Positions 23,885 to 32,938 of a stretch of DNA of 34,646 nucleotides are shown in pieces. Position numbers and translations under genes: made by a program. Numbering within the stretch: the first letter of the stretch is position 1; each line of letters opens with the position of its first letter. This stretch comes from an uncultured Alcanivoracaceae bacterium. Lineage in GTDB: Bacteria; Pseudomonadota; Gammaproteobacteria; Xanthomonadales; Marinicellaceae. The stretch spans positions 1 through 34,646 of the forward strand of contig CAMZLQ010000122.1 of the NCBI GenBank assembly GCA_947311585.1, in the 5' to 3' direction. Below the pieces are notes generated by a model. That model saw nothing but the letters and a program-made list of their open reading frames with translations, was not told the origin of the DNA and did no database searches.

Positions 23885-26209
23885 TTAATATATACAGAGG
23901 GTAATATTACTCGGTGCTAAACAAATCTTATCACTGCACGCTTGCAGTTTTATGTTTAATTTTTGTGGAAATTTCATGCCATCAGGGATTGGAGCTTTAA
24001 CTTTAACCGTATCTTCAAAAGTGCTTAAGTCTTCTTGGCTGAAATCAAGACGTGTTGTTTTTGCTTGTGGGTAGTCGAAATTAAGATTTGTTGTTGAAAA
24101 AATTCTTAATGGAATAAGTGATTTAATCGTCGCTTGATTGGAGTTTATGTGCCACCCTTTTGCGATAGTAAAATTCACAATCAAGGAATCACCTTGCTTT
24201 GAACTATTGATTTTGACCTTGCCATTTGCGGTGTAAACAGTATCGCCTTTCTCACCATTATCATAAATATCTTTAGCGCGGAGCATGCTGGTATGGGAAA
24301 CGGGTTGAGTCATTATTTTATGTGAAAAAGCCGCTAAGGCATTAGTAAATAGTTCATCAATGGTTAAATTACCAGTGCGGCGAACAAGACGGGCTAAGGC
24401 AATAAGCATTTGACCATTGGATGAAACCGTAGCACCATCTTCGGATTTTTTTATGCGAGTGGTATTTGGAATGCCCTTTTCAGGTATGTTATCAAAAAAA
24501 CCGCCTTTGTCTTTATCTTCAAAAAGCTCAGCCGTCTGTTGCGTTAATTCCTTGGCGTATTTTAACCATTTATCATTACTGGTTACATCGTACAATTCTA
24601 TTGCTGCCGTTATCATCCAAGCGTAATCTTCCAGCTCTGCGTTTATGTTTGAAGCTTTGCCGTTGAGCGAATTTCTCACCAAATGCCCTTTATCATTGCG
24701 GTGGTTTGCCAGAATGAAATCCATTGACTTAATTGCCGCCCTTAAGTAGTGAGGTTGTTTTAATAAATGCGAGGACAACACTAAAGAATAAATCATTTGT
24801 GCATTCCAACTGGTGATGGCTTTGTTATCAATTAATGGGTGAATGCGTTTTTTCCTGACTGCATAAAGTTTGGCGTTAATGGCATCAAGTCTTTCAACCA
24901 ATGCAGTATAACTGGTCTTTTGTTTGATTGCTATTTGTTGCAACGGCTCTTCGAGTTCAAATATATTGCGGTGTTCAAAGTTGCCATTTTTGTTGAAATG
25001 GTAAATTTTTTGCAACCAATCAAACTCATTAGTCGTTAAATTTTGATGGAGTTCGTCAATAGTCCAGGTAAAAAATAAGCCTTCTTGCCCTTGCGAATCG
25101 GCATCGCCAGCACTGTAAAAGACACCGTCTTTGCTGACCATTTCGTTTAATACGTAGTCGAAGGTTGCTTGTGCTGTGCGTTGATAGGACGGATTGTTAA
25201 ACTGTAAAGCAGCACGGGTGTAAACCTCTCCCAGCTGGGATTGGTTGTAAAGCATTTTTTCAAAATGCGGCACCAACCATTGGTTATCCACACTGTAACG
25301 GTGAAAGCCGCCACCTATTTGGTCATAAATTCCACCTTGTTGCATTTCATCTAAGGTAAAAGTTAAGGCGGGGTTTGTTTCAGTTTTATCTTGTGCCAAT
25401 AAATACAGTAACCAGGGTTCTTGTGGAAATTTAGGAGCACTCGAAAAGCCGCCTTGCAATTCATCGTGCATGGAGGTCAGTTGCGTGTTGACTTTAGTGT
25501 ATATTTCGTCATTAATTTCGCGTGTTTTTTCAGATTTAGATAAATATTTTGTAATGGCAGAATCCATTTGTACTGCTTGCTTGCGCAAATCAGCTTCTTG
25601 GCTTTTCCAAACTTCATCAACTCGCTTGAGTAGGGTGGTAAATTGGCTTGGATTATAATAAGTCCCGCCAAAAAATGGTTTGCCCTCAGGTGTGATAAAA
25701 TTAGACATCGGCCAACCGCCATGTCCCGTCATCATTTGCACGCCTGTCATGTAATAGGCATCGATGGCAGTTCGCCGTTCTCTGTCCACTTTAATGGCAA
25801 TAAAATGTTGGTTGATAAACTGGGCAATTTCTTTGTTTTCAAAACTTTCATGCTCCATCACATGACACCAATGGCAGGTTGCATAACCAATGGATAAAAA
25901 AATCGGTTTGTTTTGTTTTTTTGCCAGAGCAAAAGCTTGTGGTGACCATGCCATCCAATTAACAGGGTTATGTGCATGTTGTAACAAATAAGGGGATTCT
26001 TCAAAGATTAAGTCATTAAAAAAAACCGCAGAACCCTCCTTGTTTAAGTGTTCGGTACGAGGTTTGTAGTCTGTGCCAAGTGAGGCAATGCGTATTTGCA
26101 TCGCTTTTTGTGTTTCTGCTGAATAACTGGAGAGGTAGGGCAAAAAATCTTTCATGGCAAAACTCATTGATGAGGTTGAAAAAAGGATAAGAAGAATACA
26201 CTTCTTCAT
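23885..26209 (-). CDS. Exported DUF255 thioredoxin-fold protein fused to a DsbD N-terminal-like domain
   Basis: 774 residues. A signal peptide ([14 protein letters not shown]) precedes the DUF255/YyaL-SPATA20 domain, with [20 protein letters not shown] and the CxxC motif C112-HW-C115 ([16 protein letters not shown]), followed by an (alpha/alpha) barrel region resembling N-acylglucosamine epimerases ([31 protein letters not shown]). The last about 110 residues match the DsbD alpha domain, with its Cys pair in [16 protein letters not shown]255 proteins are usually cytoplasmic and lack this domain. Export and a DsbD-type module suggest a periplasmic thiol-disulfide role. It is the last gene of the yhbY operon; its start lies 1 base after the preceding stop. 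Confidence 0.87.
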   Translation of the reverse strand: MKKCILLILFSTSSMSFAMKDFLPYLSSYSAETQKAMQIRIASLGTDYKPRTEHLNKEGSAVFFNDLIFEESPYLLQHAHNPVNWMAWSPQAFALAKKQNKPIFLSIGYATCHWCHVMEHESFENKEIAQFINQHFIAIKVDRERRTAIDAYYMTGVQMMTGHGGWPMSNFITPEGKPFFGGTYYNPSQFTTLLKRVDEVWKSQEADLRKQAVQMDSAITKYLSKSEKTREINDEIYTKVNTQLTSMHDELQGGFSSAPKFPQEPWLLYLLAQDKTETNPALTFTLDEMQQGGIYDQIGGGFHRYSVDNQWLVPHFEKMLYNQSQLGEVYTRAALQFNNPSYQRTAQATFDYVLNEMVSKDGVFYSAGDADSQGQEGLFFTWTIDELHQNLTTNEFDWLQKIYHFNKNGNFEHRNIFELEEPLQQIAIKQKTSYTALVERLDAINAKLYAVRKKRIHPLIDNKAITSWNAQMIYSLVLSSHLLKQPHYLRAAIKSMDFILANHRNDKGHLVRNSLNGKASNINAELEDYAWMITAAIELYDVTSNDKWLKYAKELTQQTAELFEDKDKGGFFDNIPEKGIPNTTRIKKSEDGATVSSNGQMLIALARLVRRTGNLTIDELFTNALAAFSHKIMTQPVSHTSMLRAKDIYDNGEKGDTVYTANGKVKINSSKQGDSLIVNFTIAKGWHINSNQATIKSLIPLRIFSTTNLNFDYPQAKTTRLDFSQEDLSTFEDTVKVKAPIPDGMKFPQKLNIKLQACSDKICLAPSNITLCIY

Positions 26210-26210
26210 T

Positions 26211-26576
26211 TTAAAGAATAAGTAAACATGCCGCTTTGCGTTCTTCGGCTATCAAAACATTGTAGGTTCGAGCTGCGGATTGATTATTCATGACTTCAAA
26301 GCCAATGTTTTTTAGTGCAATCGGGTTAAGTAATTCAACGGCGGGAAATTCATGCTTAATTCCGGAACCCAGTATAACAATTTCAGGATTGCTGGCCAAT
26401 AATTGTTCGATGTGTTGAGGTGTTAATTCGTTGATATTATTGATTGAGAGTTCACTAATGGTTTCTTTGTTGATAGCTAAGGAGTTAGTGTAGCTTTGTT
26501 GGTTAACCACTATTTGGTGGTCAGTAATAGTGGTTATAAGGTTGGCTTGAGCGGTCTTGTTTTGATGCAAATCCAT
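26211..26576 (-). CDS. Mth938-like (DUF498/Xcc1710) domain protein
   Basis: 121 residues covering one Mth938-like domain: [15 protein letters not shown], then [19 protein letters not shown] and [29 protein letters not shown], the characteristic second half. The family relates to the assembly factor NDUFAF3 of mitochondrial complex I, and its bacterial role is not settled. It sits between yhbY (3-base gap) and the DUF255-DsbD gene (1-base gap) on the minus strand and is clearly co-transcribed with them. Confidence 0.85.
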   Translation of the reverse strand: MDLHQNKTAQANLITTITDHQIVVNQQSYTNSLAINKETISELSINNINELTPQHIEQLLASNPEIVILGSGIKHEFPAVELLNPIALKNIGFEVMNNQSAARTYNVLIAEERKAACLLIL

Positions 26577-26579
26577 AAG

Positions 26580-26867
26580 TTAGAGTGTTAAATCAAATTG
26601 AGGGTCATCAGGATTGGCACGAAAAATAGTTAAAGTTTGACCAATGGAATGAACTTTATGGGCTTTGCATTGTTGGATAATATCCTCGGAAATTGAAGCG
26701 CGTTGTTCTTTGTCTAAGCGTATTTTGATTTTAATCAATTCATGCCTGTCCAGTGCAATGTCAATGTCATTTAAGATGTTTTCGGTGAGTCCTTTGTCGG
26801 CAATCATGACAACTGGATTGATGTGGTGGCTGATGCCGCGTAAGTACTTTATAACTTTTTTATTCAT
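26580..26867 (-). CDS. yhbY: YhbY RNA-binding protein (CRM domain)
   Basis: 95 residues forming a single CRM domain: KYLRGISHHINPVVMIADKGLTENILNDIDIALDRHELIKIKI. The usual GxxG loop reads ADKGLTEN here. The later part (CKAHKVHSIGQTLTIFRANP) is typical of YhbY, which associates with pre-50S ribosomes. It is divergent from rlmE across 60 bases, the same arrangement as in E. coli, and heads a minus-strand operon of three genes. Confidence 0.94.
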   Translation of the reverse strand: MNKKVIKYLRGISHHINPVVMIADKGLTENILNDIDIALDRHELIKIKIRLDKEQRASISEDIIQQCKAHKVHSIGQTLTIFRANPDDPQFDLTL

Positions 26868-26927
26868 TGAACGTTTAATAGTTGATATGTTTGTGGTAAC
26901 GTTGCATTTTATTGTTCTAAGGTCATA

Positions 26928-27548
26928 ATGGCAAGAAGTAAGAGTTCAAATAGTTGGTTACGTGAACATTTTGATGATCATTGGGTGAAACTGGCACAAG
27001 AAAAGGGTTATCGTGCACGTTCGGCTTTTAAGTTGGAAGAATTACACGAAAAAGATGGTCTATTGAAAAATGTCACGAATGTGGTGGATTTGGGTTGTGC
27101 TCCTGGTGGATGGTGCCAAGTGGCACGCCGAATTGCTCCAAGTAATGTGCGAATTATTGGTATGGATATATTGCCCATGGAAGCCATCCAAGGAGTGGAG
27201 TTTATTCAGGGTGATTTTCGTGAAGAGTCCGTGTTAAATGAACTGTTGGAATTGATTGGCGATGAAAAAATAGACCTTGTTTTATCGGATATTGCCCCAA
27301 ACCTTAGTGGTGTATTTGCCGTTGATCAACCTCGAATCATGTATCTTGCGGAGTTGGCATTGGATTTTTGTTTGCATTGTTTAAAACAAAATGGCAACTA
27401 CGCGGTCAAAATATTTCAAGGCGAGGGCTTTGATGAGTATTTGGCAGAAATGAAAAGAAACTTTAAAAAAGTAGTGATGAGAAAGCCAAAGTCATCACGA
27501 CCAAGAAGCCGAGAAGTCTATGCCGTGGGCATTGGATTTAAAGGTTAA
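26928..27548 (+). CDS. rlmE: 23S rRNA (uridine-2'-O)-methyltransferase RlmE (FtsJ/RrmJ)
   Basis: 206 residues. The catalytic tetrad K35-D121-K161-E196 is complete ([38 protein letters not shown]), and the SAM site reads [13 protein letters not shown]. It methylates U2552 of 23S rRNA in the A-loop of the large subunit, and loss slows 50S assembly. It leads the rlmE-ftsH-folP-glmM run, with 28 bases to ftsH, as in enterobacteria. YhbY, another large-subunit factor, is transcribed divergently from the same 60-base gap. Confidence 0.97.
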   Translation: MARSKSSNSWLREHFDDHWVKLAQEKGYRARSAFKLEELHEKDGLLKNVTNVVDLGCAPGGWCQVARRIAPSNVRIIGMDILPMEAIQGVEFIQGDFREESVLNELLELIGDEKIDLVLSDIAPNLSGVFAVDQPRIMYLAELALDFCLHCLKQNGNYAVKIFQGEGFDEYLAEMKRNFKKVVMRKPKSSRPRSREVYAVGIGFKG

Positions 27549-27576
27549 TAACAAATTTATATTATAGGAATGTGTT

Positions 27577-29535
27577 TTGAATAATAGTACCACAAAAAAT
27601 TTAATATTATGGGTCATTGTTTTACTGTTTGTATTAACGGTATTCAATACAATGATGCAACAAACAACGCAATCATCGGAAGTCTCTTACACTAACTTCT
27701 ACCAAATGTTGCAAAACGGTGAAATTAAATCTTTAGATGTCAATAGCACGACCAGTGTGCATAAAATCATAAAGGCAGAAACAAAGTCGGGTCAGCAAAT
27801 TATTGTTAACGCGCCTAATGACCCAAAGCTCATTGATGAAATAATTGCCCAAAAAATTGATGCTAAATTTGAGCCAGTGCAAGAAGATAGCATGGTTTTT
27901 AGAATCTTTGAAACCATCTTCCCTATTATTTTATTAGTTGGTTTATGGTTTTTTATCATGCGTCAAATGCAAGGCGGCGGCGGTAAAGGCGGAGCCATGA
28001 GTTTTGGCAAATCTAAAGCGAAACTACTCACCGAAGACCAGATCAAGGTCACCTTTGCCGATGTCGCAGGTGTTGAAGAAGCCAAAGAAGAAGTCGGTGA
28101 AATTGTTGATTTCTTGCGAGATCCCAGTAAATATCAGAAACTTGGTGGACATATACCTCGGGGTGTTTTGATGGTTGGTTCACCAGGTACAGGTAAAACA
28201 TTATTAGCCAAAGCCATTGCTGGTGAAGCCAAAGTGCCATTTTTTACTATATCTGGTTCAGACTTTGTGGAAATGTTCGTTGGTGTTGGTGCCTCACGTG
28301 TTCGTGACATGTTTGAGCAAGCCAAAAAGAATGCGCCGTGTATCATCTTTATTGATGAAATTGATGCAGTTGGTCGCCAACGTGGCGCTGGCATGGGTGG
28401 CGGTCACGACGAACGAGAACAAACATTAAATCAATTATTGGTTGAGATGGATGGTTTTGAAGGCAACGAAGGCGTTATTGTCATAGCGGCAACCAATAGA
28501 CCTGATGTATTGGATTCTGCTTTATTGCGTCCAGGGCGATTTGATAGGCAAGTGGTTGTGCCTTTACCAGATATTCTTGGGCGAGAGGCAATCTTAAAGG
28601 TTCATATGAAGAAAGTACCACTTTCCGATAATGTTGTTCCAAGAGTTATAGCTAGAGGTACACCAGGTTTTTCTGGTGCAGACTTAGCTAACTTGGTCAA
28701 TGAAGCCGCATTATTTGCCGCACGTAATAATGCTAAAATTGTTACAATGGACTATTTTGAAAAGGCCAGAGATAAGATAATGATGGGAGCTGAGCGAAAA
28801 TCTATGGTTATGGATGAACACGATAGAGAAGTTACAGCTTATCATGAAGCTGGACATGCTATTGTTGGTTATCTTTCTCCAGAGCATGATCCAATTTATA
28901 AAGTTACAATCATACCAAGAGGTAGAGCTTTAGGATTAACCATGTATTTACCTGAAAAGGATGCAATATCTATTAGCAAAAGAAAACTTGAATCACGAAT
29001 TGCAACTGCTTACGGTGGTAGGATAGCTGAAGAACTACTTGGTGGGAAAGATGCTATTTCAACAGGCGCATCAAGTGATATTCAAGCAGCTACAGATATT
29101 GCCCGAAACATGGTAACCAAATGGGGTTTCGGAGAAGGGCTTGGGCCTTTACTTTATTCAGAAGATGAAGGAGAAGTGTTTTTAGGGCGTCAAGTAACTC
29201 AACATAAAAATTTATCAGATGCGACTGCTAAATTAATTGATGATGCAATAAAGAAGATTATTGATAAAAATCATGAAAAAGCCTTCAAATTATTAAATGA
29301 AAATATGGATATACTTCATTCGATGTCGATGGCACTATTAAAGTATGAAACAATTGATGCAAATCAGGTTAAAGAATTAATGGAACGTAAGGAAGTTACT
29401 CCACCTGAGGGTTGGGAAGAAGATGACAATGATACAACCAGTAAGCCTACTGCACCCAAATCCGAAGACAAAGGTGCTGAAAATAATAATACTAAGAAGA
29501 AAGGCAATATTGGTGATGAAGCACCGTCAGTCTAG
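27577..29535 (+). CDS. ftsH: ATP-dependent zinc metalloprotease FtsH (TTG start)
   Basis: 652 residues. The start is TTG 27577: the first residues [20 protein letters not shown] align with other FtsH N-termini, TAGGA lies about 7 bases upstream, and no ATG is in frame before the first helix. Two membrane helices (about 8-27 and 110-128) flank a small periplasmic domain. The AAA+ module has Walker A GSPGTGKT (201-208), Walker B IIFIDEID (256-263) and the second region of homology [20 protein letters not shown]. The protease site is HEAGH (423-427). It degrades misfolded membrane proteins, sigma-32 and LpxC in E. coli. Arginine codon use changes in the 3' half: 7 of the last 14 Arg codons are AGA against 2 of the first 14. 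Confidence 0.97.
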   Translation: MNNSTTKNLILWVIVLLFVLTVFNTMMQQTTQSSEVSYTNFYQMLQNGEIKSLDVNSTTSVHKIIKAETKSGQQIIVNAPNDPKLIDEIIAQKIDAKFEPVQEDSMVFRIFETIFPIILLVGLWFFIMRQMQGGGGKGGAMSFGKSKAKLLTEDQIKVTFADVAGVEEAKEEVGEIVDFLRDPSKYQKLGGHIPRGVLMVGSPGTGKTLLAKAIAGEAKVPFFTISGSDFVEMFVGVGASRVRDMFEQAKKNAPCIIFIDEIDAVGRQRGAGMGGGHDEREQTLNQLLVEMDGFEGNEGVIVIAATNRPDVLDSALLRPGRFDRQVVVPLPDILGREAILKVHMKKVPLSDNVVPRVIARGTPGFSGADLANLVNEAALFAARNNAKIVTMDYFEKARDKIMMGAERKSMVMDEHDREVTAYHEAGHAIVGYLSPEHDPIYKVTIIPRGRALGLTMYLPEKDAISISKRKLESRIATAYGGRIAEELLGGKDAISTGASSDIQAATDIARNMVTKWGFGEGLGPLLYSEDEGEVFLGRQVTQHKNLSDATAKLIDDAIKKIIDKNHEKAFKLLNENMDILHSMSMALLKYETIDANQVKELMERKEVTPPEGWEEDDNDTTSKPTAPKSEDKGAENNNTKKKGNIGDEAPSV

Positions 29536-29547
29536 TCGTTATTTTTG

Positions 29548-30348
29548 ATGAAATACAGTTTTAAAATAATGGGGGTCATTAACGTGACCCCTGATTCGTT
29601 TTCAGATGGAGGAAAATTTCTTCGTACCGACAAAGCAGTGATCCAAGCTGTGCAGCTTATTAAACAAGGAGCCAATATTATTGATATAGGGGGGGAATCG
29701 ACACGTCCAGGAGCAGAGGTTGTTTCGGTTGATGAAGAAATTAAACGTGTGGTTCCTGTTATTGAAGCACTTCGTAAAGAAAATTCGTCTATAACCATTT
29801 CAATTGATAGCAGCAAGCCAGAAGTCATGTCTGCAGCAATTAAAGCTGGTGCTAACTTTATAAACGACGTCAATGCTTTGCAGGAAAATGGAGCTTTAAG
29901 TGTTGCGGCACTAGCCAACTTACCTGTATGTTTAATGCATAAGCAAGGCCAACCAAAAACTATGCAAAACAAACCAGAATACCGTGATGTTTTGACCGAA
30001 GTCATGGATTTCTTTCAGCAAAAAGTGGATAATTGCTTGCTTGCGGGAATTAAGGCAAAAAACATCATCCTTGATCCAGGTATTGGATTTGGAAAAACCT
30101 TAGAACATAATTTAACCTTGTTGCGAAATATTAAAAAAATAAAATCACTAGGTTATCCAGTCTTGATAGGCGTTTCACGAAAGAGCATGATTGGAGAGAT
30201 TCTTAATGCAGAAGTGGAGGACAGATTGTATGGGTCATTGGCAATAGCCCAGTTTGCTTACACCCAAGGAGCAGAAATTTTCAGAGTGCATGACGTGAAA
30301 GCAACCAATGATGTACTTAAAGTAACACAGGAATTATTGATACCGTAA
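29548..30348 (+). CDS. folP: Dihydropteroate synthase
   Basis: 266 residues from the ATG at 29548; a TTG directly before it would add one residue. All DHPS motifs are present: MGVINVTPDSFSDGG, ANIIDIGGESTRPGAE, SIDSSKPEVMSAAIKAG, LMHKQGQP, ILDPGIGFGKT, VLIGVSRKSMIG and FRVHDV. It joins 6-hydroxymethyl-7,8-dihydropterin pyrophosphate with p-aminobenzoate in folate synthesis and is the sulfonamide target. It follows ftsH by 12 bases. A repeat region separates it from glmM, so coupling with glmM may be weaker than in E. coli. Confidence 0.97.
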   Translation: MKYSFKIMGVINVTPDSFSDGGKFLRTDKAVIQAVQLIKQGANIIDIGGESTRPGAEVVSVDEEIKRVVPVIEALRKENSSITISIDSSKPEVMSAAIKAGANFINDVNALQENGALSVAALANLPVCLMHKQGQPKTMQNKPEYRDVLTEVMDFFQQKVDNCLLAGIKAKNIILDPGIGFGKTLEHNLTLLRNIKKIKSLGYPVLIGVSRKSMIGEILNAEVEDRLYGSLAIAQFAYTQGAEIFRVHDVKATNDVLKVTQELLIP

Positions 30349-30364
30349 GGTGGGCTTGCCCACC
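30349..30364. repeat. Perfect hairpin GGTGGGC-tt-GCCCACC directly after folP
   Basis: A 7-bp stem with a 2-base loop starts on the base after the folP stop. There is no U-tract, so it is more likely a stabilising or REP-type hairpin than a classical terminator. It may be the first part of the repeat at 30376-30441. Confidence 0.6.
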
Positions 30365-30375
30365 AATATAACCTA

Positions 30376-30441
30376 TCATCCTCGCGAACGCGGGGATCCT
30401 GAGATTCAAAAGAAGCTGGGTTCCCATTTTCATGGGAATGA
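30376..30441. repeat. REP-like two-hairpin repeat between folP and glmM
   Basis: Two hairpins: ATCCTCGC-gaac-GCGGGGAT (30378-30397) and TTCCCAT-tttc-ATGGGAA (30421-30438), with TCAT and ATGA as outer ends. The arrangement matches the widespread bacterial repeat with consensus near TCATTCCCGCGAA...GGGAATGA; its chance translation HPRERGDPE is the familiar spurious peptide of such repeats. It lies fully within the intergenic space and explains why the glmM frame is open upstream of its true start. Confidence 0.65.
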
Positions 30442-30469
30442 AAAAAACAAAAAAGAAGTTATTAAAGAC

Positions 30470-31807
30470 ATGAAAGAAAAAAAATATTTTGGAACAGATG
30501 GTATACGTGGAGAAGTAGGCGGTAAAATAATGACGGCAGAATTTGCTCTCAAACTTGGTCGTGCAGCGGGTAAAGTCTTAGGGAAATTATCCCCATCCAA
30601 TACCATTGTTATTGGTAAAGATACGCGTATCTCGGGTTATATGTTTGAAGCAGCATTGGAAGCGGGGCTTTCCTCTGCGGGCGTTAATTCATTGATGCTT
30701 GGGCCGATGCCAACACCAGCCATTGCTTGGATGACCAGTTCCATGCATGCCAGTAGCGGTATCGTGATTTCAGCTTCACATAATCCTTATTACGATAATG
30801 GTATAAAATTTTTTAATCAGTTTGGTGAAAAATTATCTGATGAACAAGAACTCGCCATTGAAGCGGAGTTGGACAAACAATTTACCACTGTTGCCAGTGA
30901 AAAGCTGGGCAAGGCAAAACGAATTGATGATGCAGCGGGGCGTTATATTGAGTTTTGTAAAGGGGTATTTCCGCGTCAACAATCATTAGCAGGCTTAAAA
31001 ATCGTGGTGGATTGTGCCAATGGTGCAACCTACCACATTGCGCCAAAAGTGTTTGCCGAGTTGGGCGCTGATGTTACGGTTATTGGCAATAAACCCGATG
31101 GCTTGAACATTAATCAAGACTGTGGTTCAACCGAACCACAAATCTTACAGGAAATTGTCTTAGAAACAGGAGCCGATTTGGGTATTGCTTTGGATGGTGA
31201 TGGTGATCGGGTGTTAATGGTTGACCATTACGGAGAAGTGATTGACGGCGACCAATTAATTTTTATCGTGGCAAAACACCTGCATAAGAACAAAAAATTA
31301 ACTGGTGGTGTGGTTGGTACACTGATGTCCAATCAAGCCATGGAAGTTCAACTTGCAAATTTAGGCATCCCTTTTTTACGGGCTAATGTCGGAGACCGTT
31401 ATGTACACCAACTGTTAAAGAAAAATAATTGGAATTTAGGTGGTGAATCATCAGGGCATATCCTTAATTTAGAATTGGCAACCACAGGTGATGGCATTAT
31501 CAGTGCCTTAATGGTATTGGTGGTGATGAAAAATGAAGGAAAAAAACTCAAAGAATTAGCCAAAGAGATACCGTTGTATCCCCAAATTTTGATTAATATT
31601 ACCATTGAGAATGCTAAACAAGTAGCAAAGCATCCTGAATTAGTTAAACACGCTCGAGCAGTGGATGAAAAACTAGGCGACAAGGGAAGAACATTAATAC
31701 GCGCATCAGGTACACAACCTATGCTTCGAGTAATGGTCGAAGCTCAAGATAAGAACTTGGCAGAACAATACGCAAACGAATTAAAAGAAACTGTAGAAAA
31801 TTTATGA
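30470..31807 (+). CDS. glmM: Phosphoglucosamine mutase
   Basis: 445 residues from the ATG at 30470, the standard GlmM length; the frame stays open to a GTG at 30350 only because a repeat lies in between. KKYFGTDGIRGEVG is the N-terminal signature, the phospho-Ser is S103 in VISASHNPYYDNG, the metal motif is ALDGDGDRVLM, the sugar loop is GGESSGH and the phosphate-binding loop is IRASGTQPMLRVMVE. It converts glucosamine-6-phosphate to glucosamine-1-phosphate for UDP-GlcNAc, and so for peptidoglycan and LPS. The stop overlaps the next gene's start by 4 bases (ATGA). The usual downstream secG is absent. Confidence 0.97.
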   Translation: MKEKKYFGTDGIRGEVGGKIMTAEFALKLGRAAGKVLGKLSPSNTIVIGKDTRISGYMFEAALEAGLSSAGVNSLMLGPMPTPAIAWMTSSMHASSGIVISASHNPYYDNGIKFFNQFGEKLSDEQELAIEAELDKQFTTVASEKLGKAKRIDDAAGRYIEFCKGVFPRQQSLAGLKIVVDCANGATYHIAPKVFAELGADVTVIGNKPDGLNINQDCGSTEPQILQEIVLETGADLGIALDGDGDRVLMVDHYGEVIDGDQLIFIVAKHLHKNKKLTGGVVGTLMSNQAMEVQLANLGIPFLRANVGDRYVHQLLKKNNWNLGGESSGHILNLELATTGDGIISALMVLVVMKNEGKKLKELAKEIPLYPQILINITIENAKQVAKHPELVKHARAVDEKLGDKGRTLIRASGTQPMLRVMVEAQDKNLAEQYANELKETVENL

Positions 31808-32937
31808 AAAAACTCATTATACTCAGCACGATTGCCTTAGCATCGTGTTCTCAAAACCCTAAAGTGGTAACTACGCAAGAAGCACCGAAGCCACCTGCGA
31901 TGAAGTCGGTGTTAAAACCTGAAAAAGTGGACTTATTAACCGATATAAATCAGCTGACCTTTGCGGGCAAACGCTCTGGAGAAGCCTATTTTTCTGCTGA
32001 TGGCAGTGAGTTAATTTTCCAAAGTGAACGTGATGATGATAATCCTTTTTACCAAATATTTAAAATGGATTTAGAAACTGGTGATGTGGAACGTGTTTCA
32101 AATGGAGTGGGGAAAACCACGTGTTCGTGGATACATCCAGATGGAGACAAAATAATCTACGCATCAACTCATTTAGACCCACAGGCAAAACAAAAACAGA
32201 AAGATGAAATTGCTTTTCGTGCATCAGGAAAAACCCGCCGTTATTCGTGGGATTACGATGAAAACTATGACTTGTTTGTTAAAGAAAAGGGTCAATTAAA
32301 GCGTATGACAACAGCCGTTGGTTATGATGCAGAAGGCAGTTATTCGCCCGATGGCAAATGGATTGTCTTTTCATCAAATCGCAATGGTTACAACAAAAAA
32401 GCTAAGGAATTAACTCAAGAACAGCGCAACACTTTCAGTAAAGACCCTTCATTCATGATGGATATTTACATCATGAAAGCTGATGGAAGTGACTTAAAAC
32501 AACTAACAACCTATAAAGGCTATGACGGAGGACCTTTTATTTCTCCTGATTCAAAAAAAGTTATATGGCGACGCTTTGCCGTTGATGGTATGACCGCAGA
32601 GATATACACAATGAATTTAGATGGCAGCGATAAAAAACAATTAACGCACTCAAACACCATGAACTGGGCACCTTACTACCACCCTTCGCAAAAATATATA
32701 ATCTACACAACCAACACCCAAGGTTTTGCTAATTTCGAACTCTATATTGTCGATGCACAAGGCAAGCATGAACCCGTAAGAGTCAGTTTTTTAGATGGTT
32801 TTGATGGTTTGCCAGTCTTTACGCCTGATGGTGACGAAGTCTATTGGACCCGTAAAAAAGACAACAACGATGTCTCACAAGTTTACCGTGCCAATTGGGA
32901 CCACCAAGCCGCATTAAAGGCATTGGATTTAAAATAA
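31804..32937 (+). CDS. TolB-like PD40 beta-propeller lipoprotein
   Basis: 377 residues. The lipobox ALASC puts the lipidated Cys at residue 15. The mature protein has repeated PD40/WD40-like units of the form ...YFSADGSELIFQSERD, CSWIHPDGDKIIYAST, GSYSPDGKWIVFSSNRNG, FISPDSKKVIWRRF, YYHPSQKYIIYTTN and FTPDGDEVYWTRK, so about six blades. No protease domain is attached, so it is a binding or scaffold propeller in the envelope. It is coupled to glmM by ATGA overlap and followed after one base by the M28-PDZ peptidase, suggesting that propeller and peptidase work together. Confidence 0.86.
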   Translation: MKKLIILSTIALASCSQNPKVVTTQEAPKPPAMKSVLKPEKVDLLTDINQLTFAGKRSGEAYFSADGSELIFQSERDDDNPFYQIFKMDLETGDVERVSNGVGKTTCSWIHPDGDKIIYASTHLDPQAKQKQKDEIAFRASGKTRRYSWDYDENYDLFVKEKGQLKRMTTAVGYDAEGSYSPDGKWIVFSSNRNGYNKKAKELTQEQRNTFSKDPSFMMDIYIMKADGSDLKQLTTYKGYDGGPFISPDSKKVIWRRFAVDGMTAEIYTMNLDGSDKKQLTHSNTMNWAPYYHPSQKYIIYTTNTQGFANFELYIVDAQGKHEPVRVSFLDGFDGLPVFTPDGDEVYWTRKKDNNDVSQVYRANWDHQAALKALDLK

Positions 32938-32938
32938 C

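Noticed and set aside
29532-30005. 157-codon open frame on the minus strand over folP
   Set aside because: folP is unmistakable on the plus strand; the antisense product is Ser/Thr-rich without known motifs.
30350-30469. Upstream extension of glmM to a GTG
   Set aside because: The extension translates a REP-like repeat; the ATG at 30470 gives the standard 445-residue protein.
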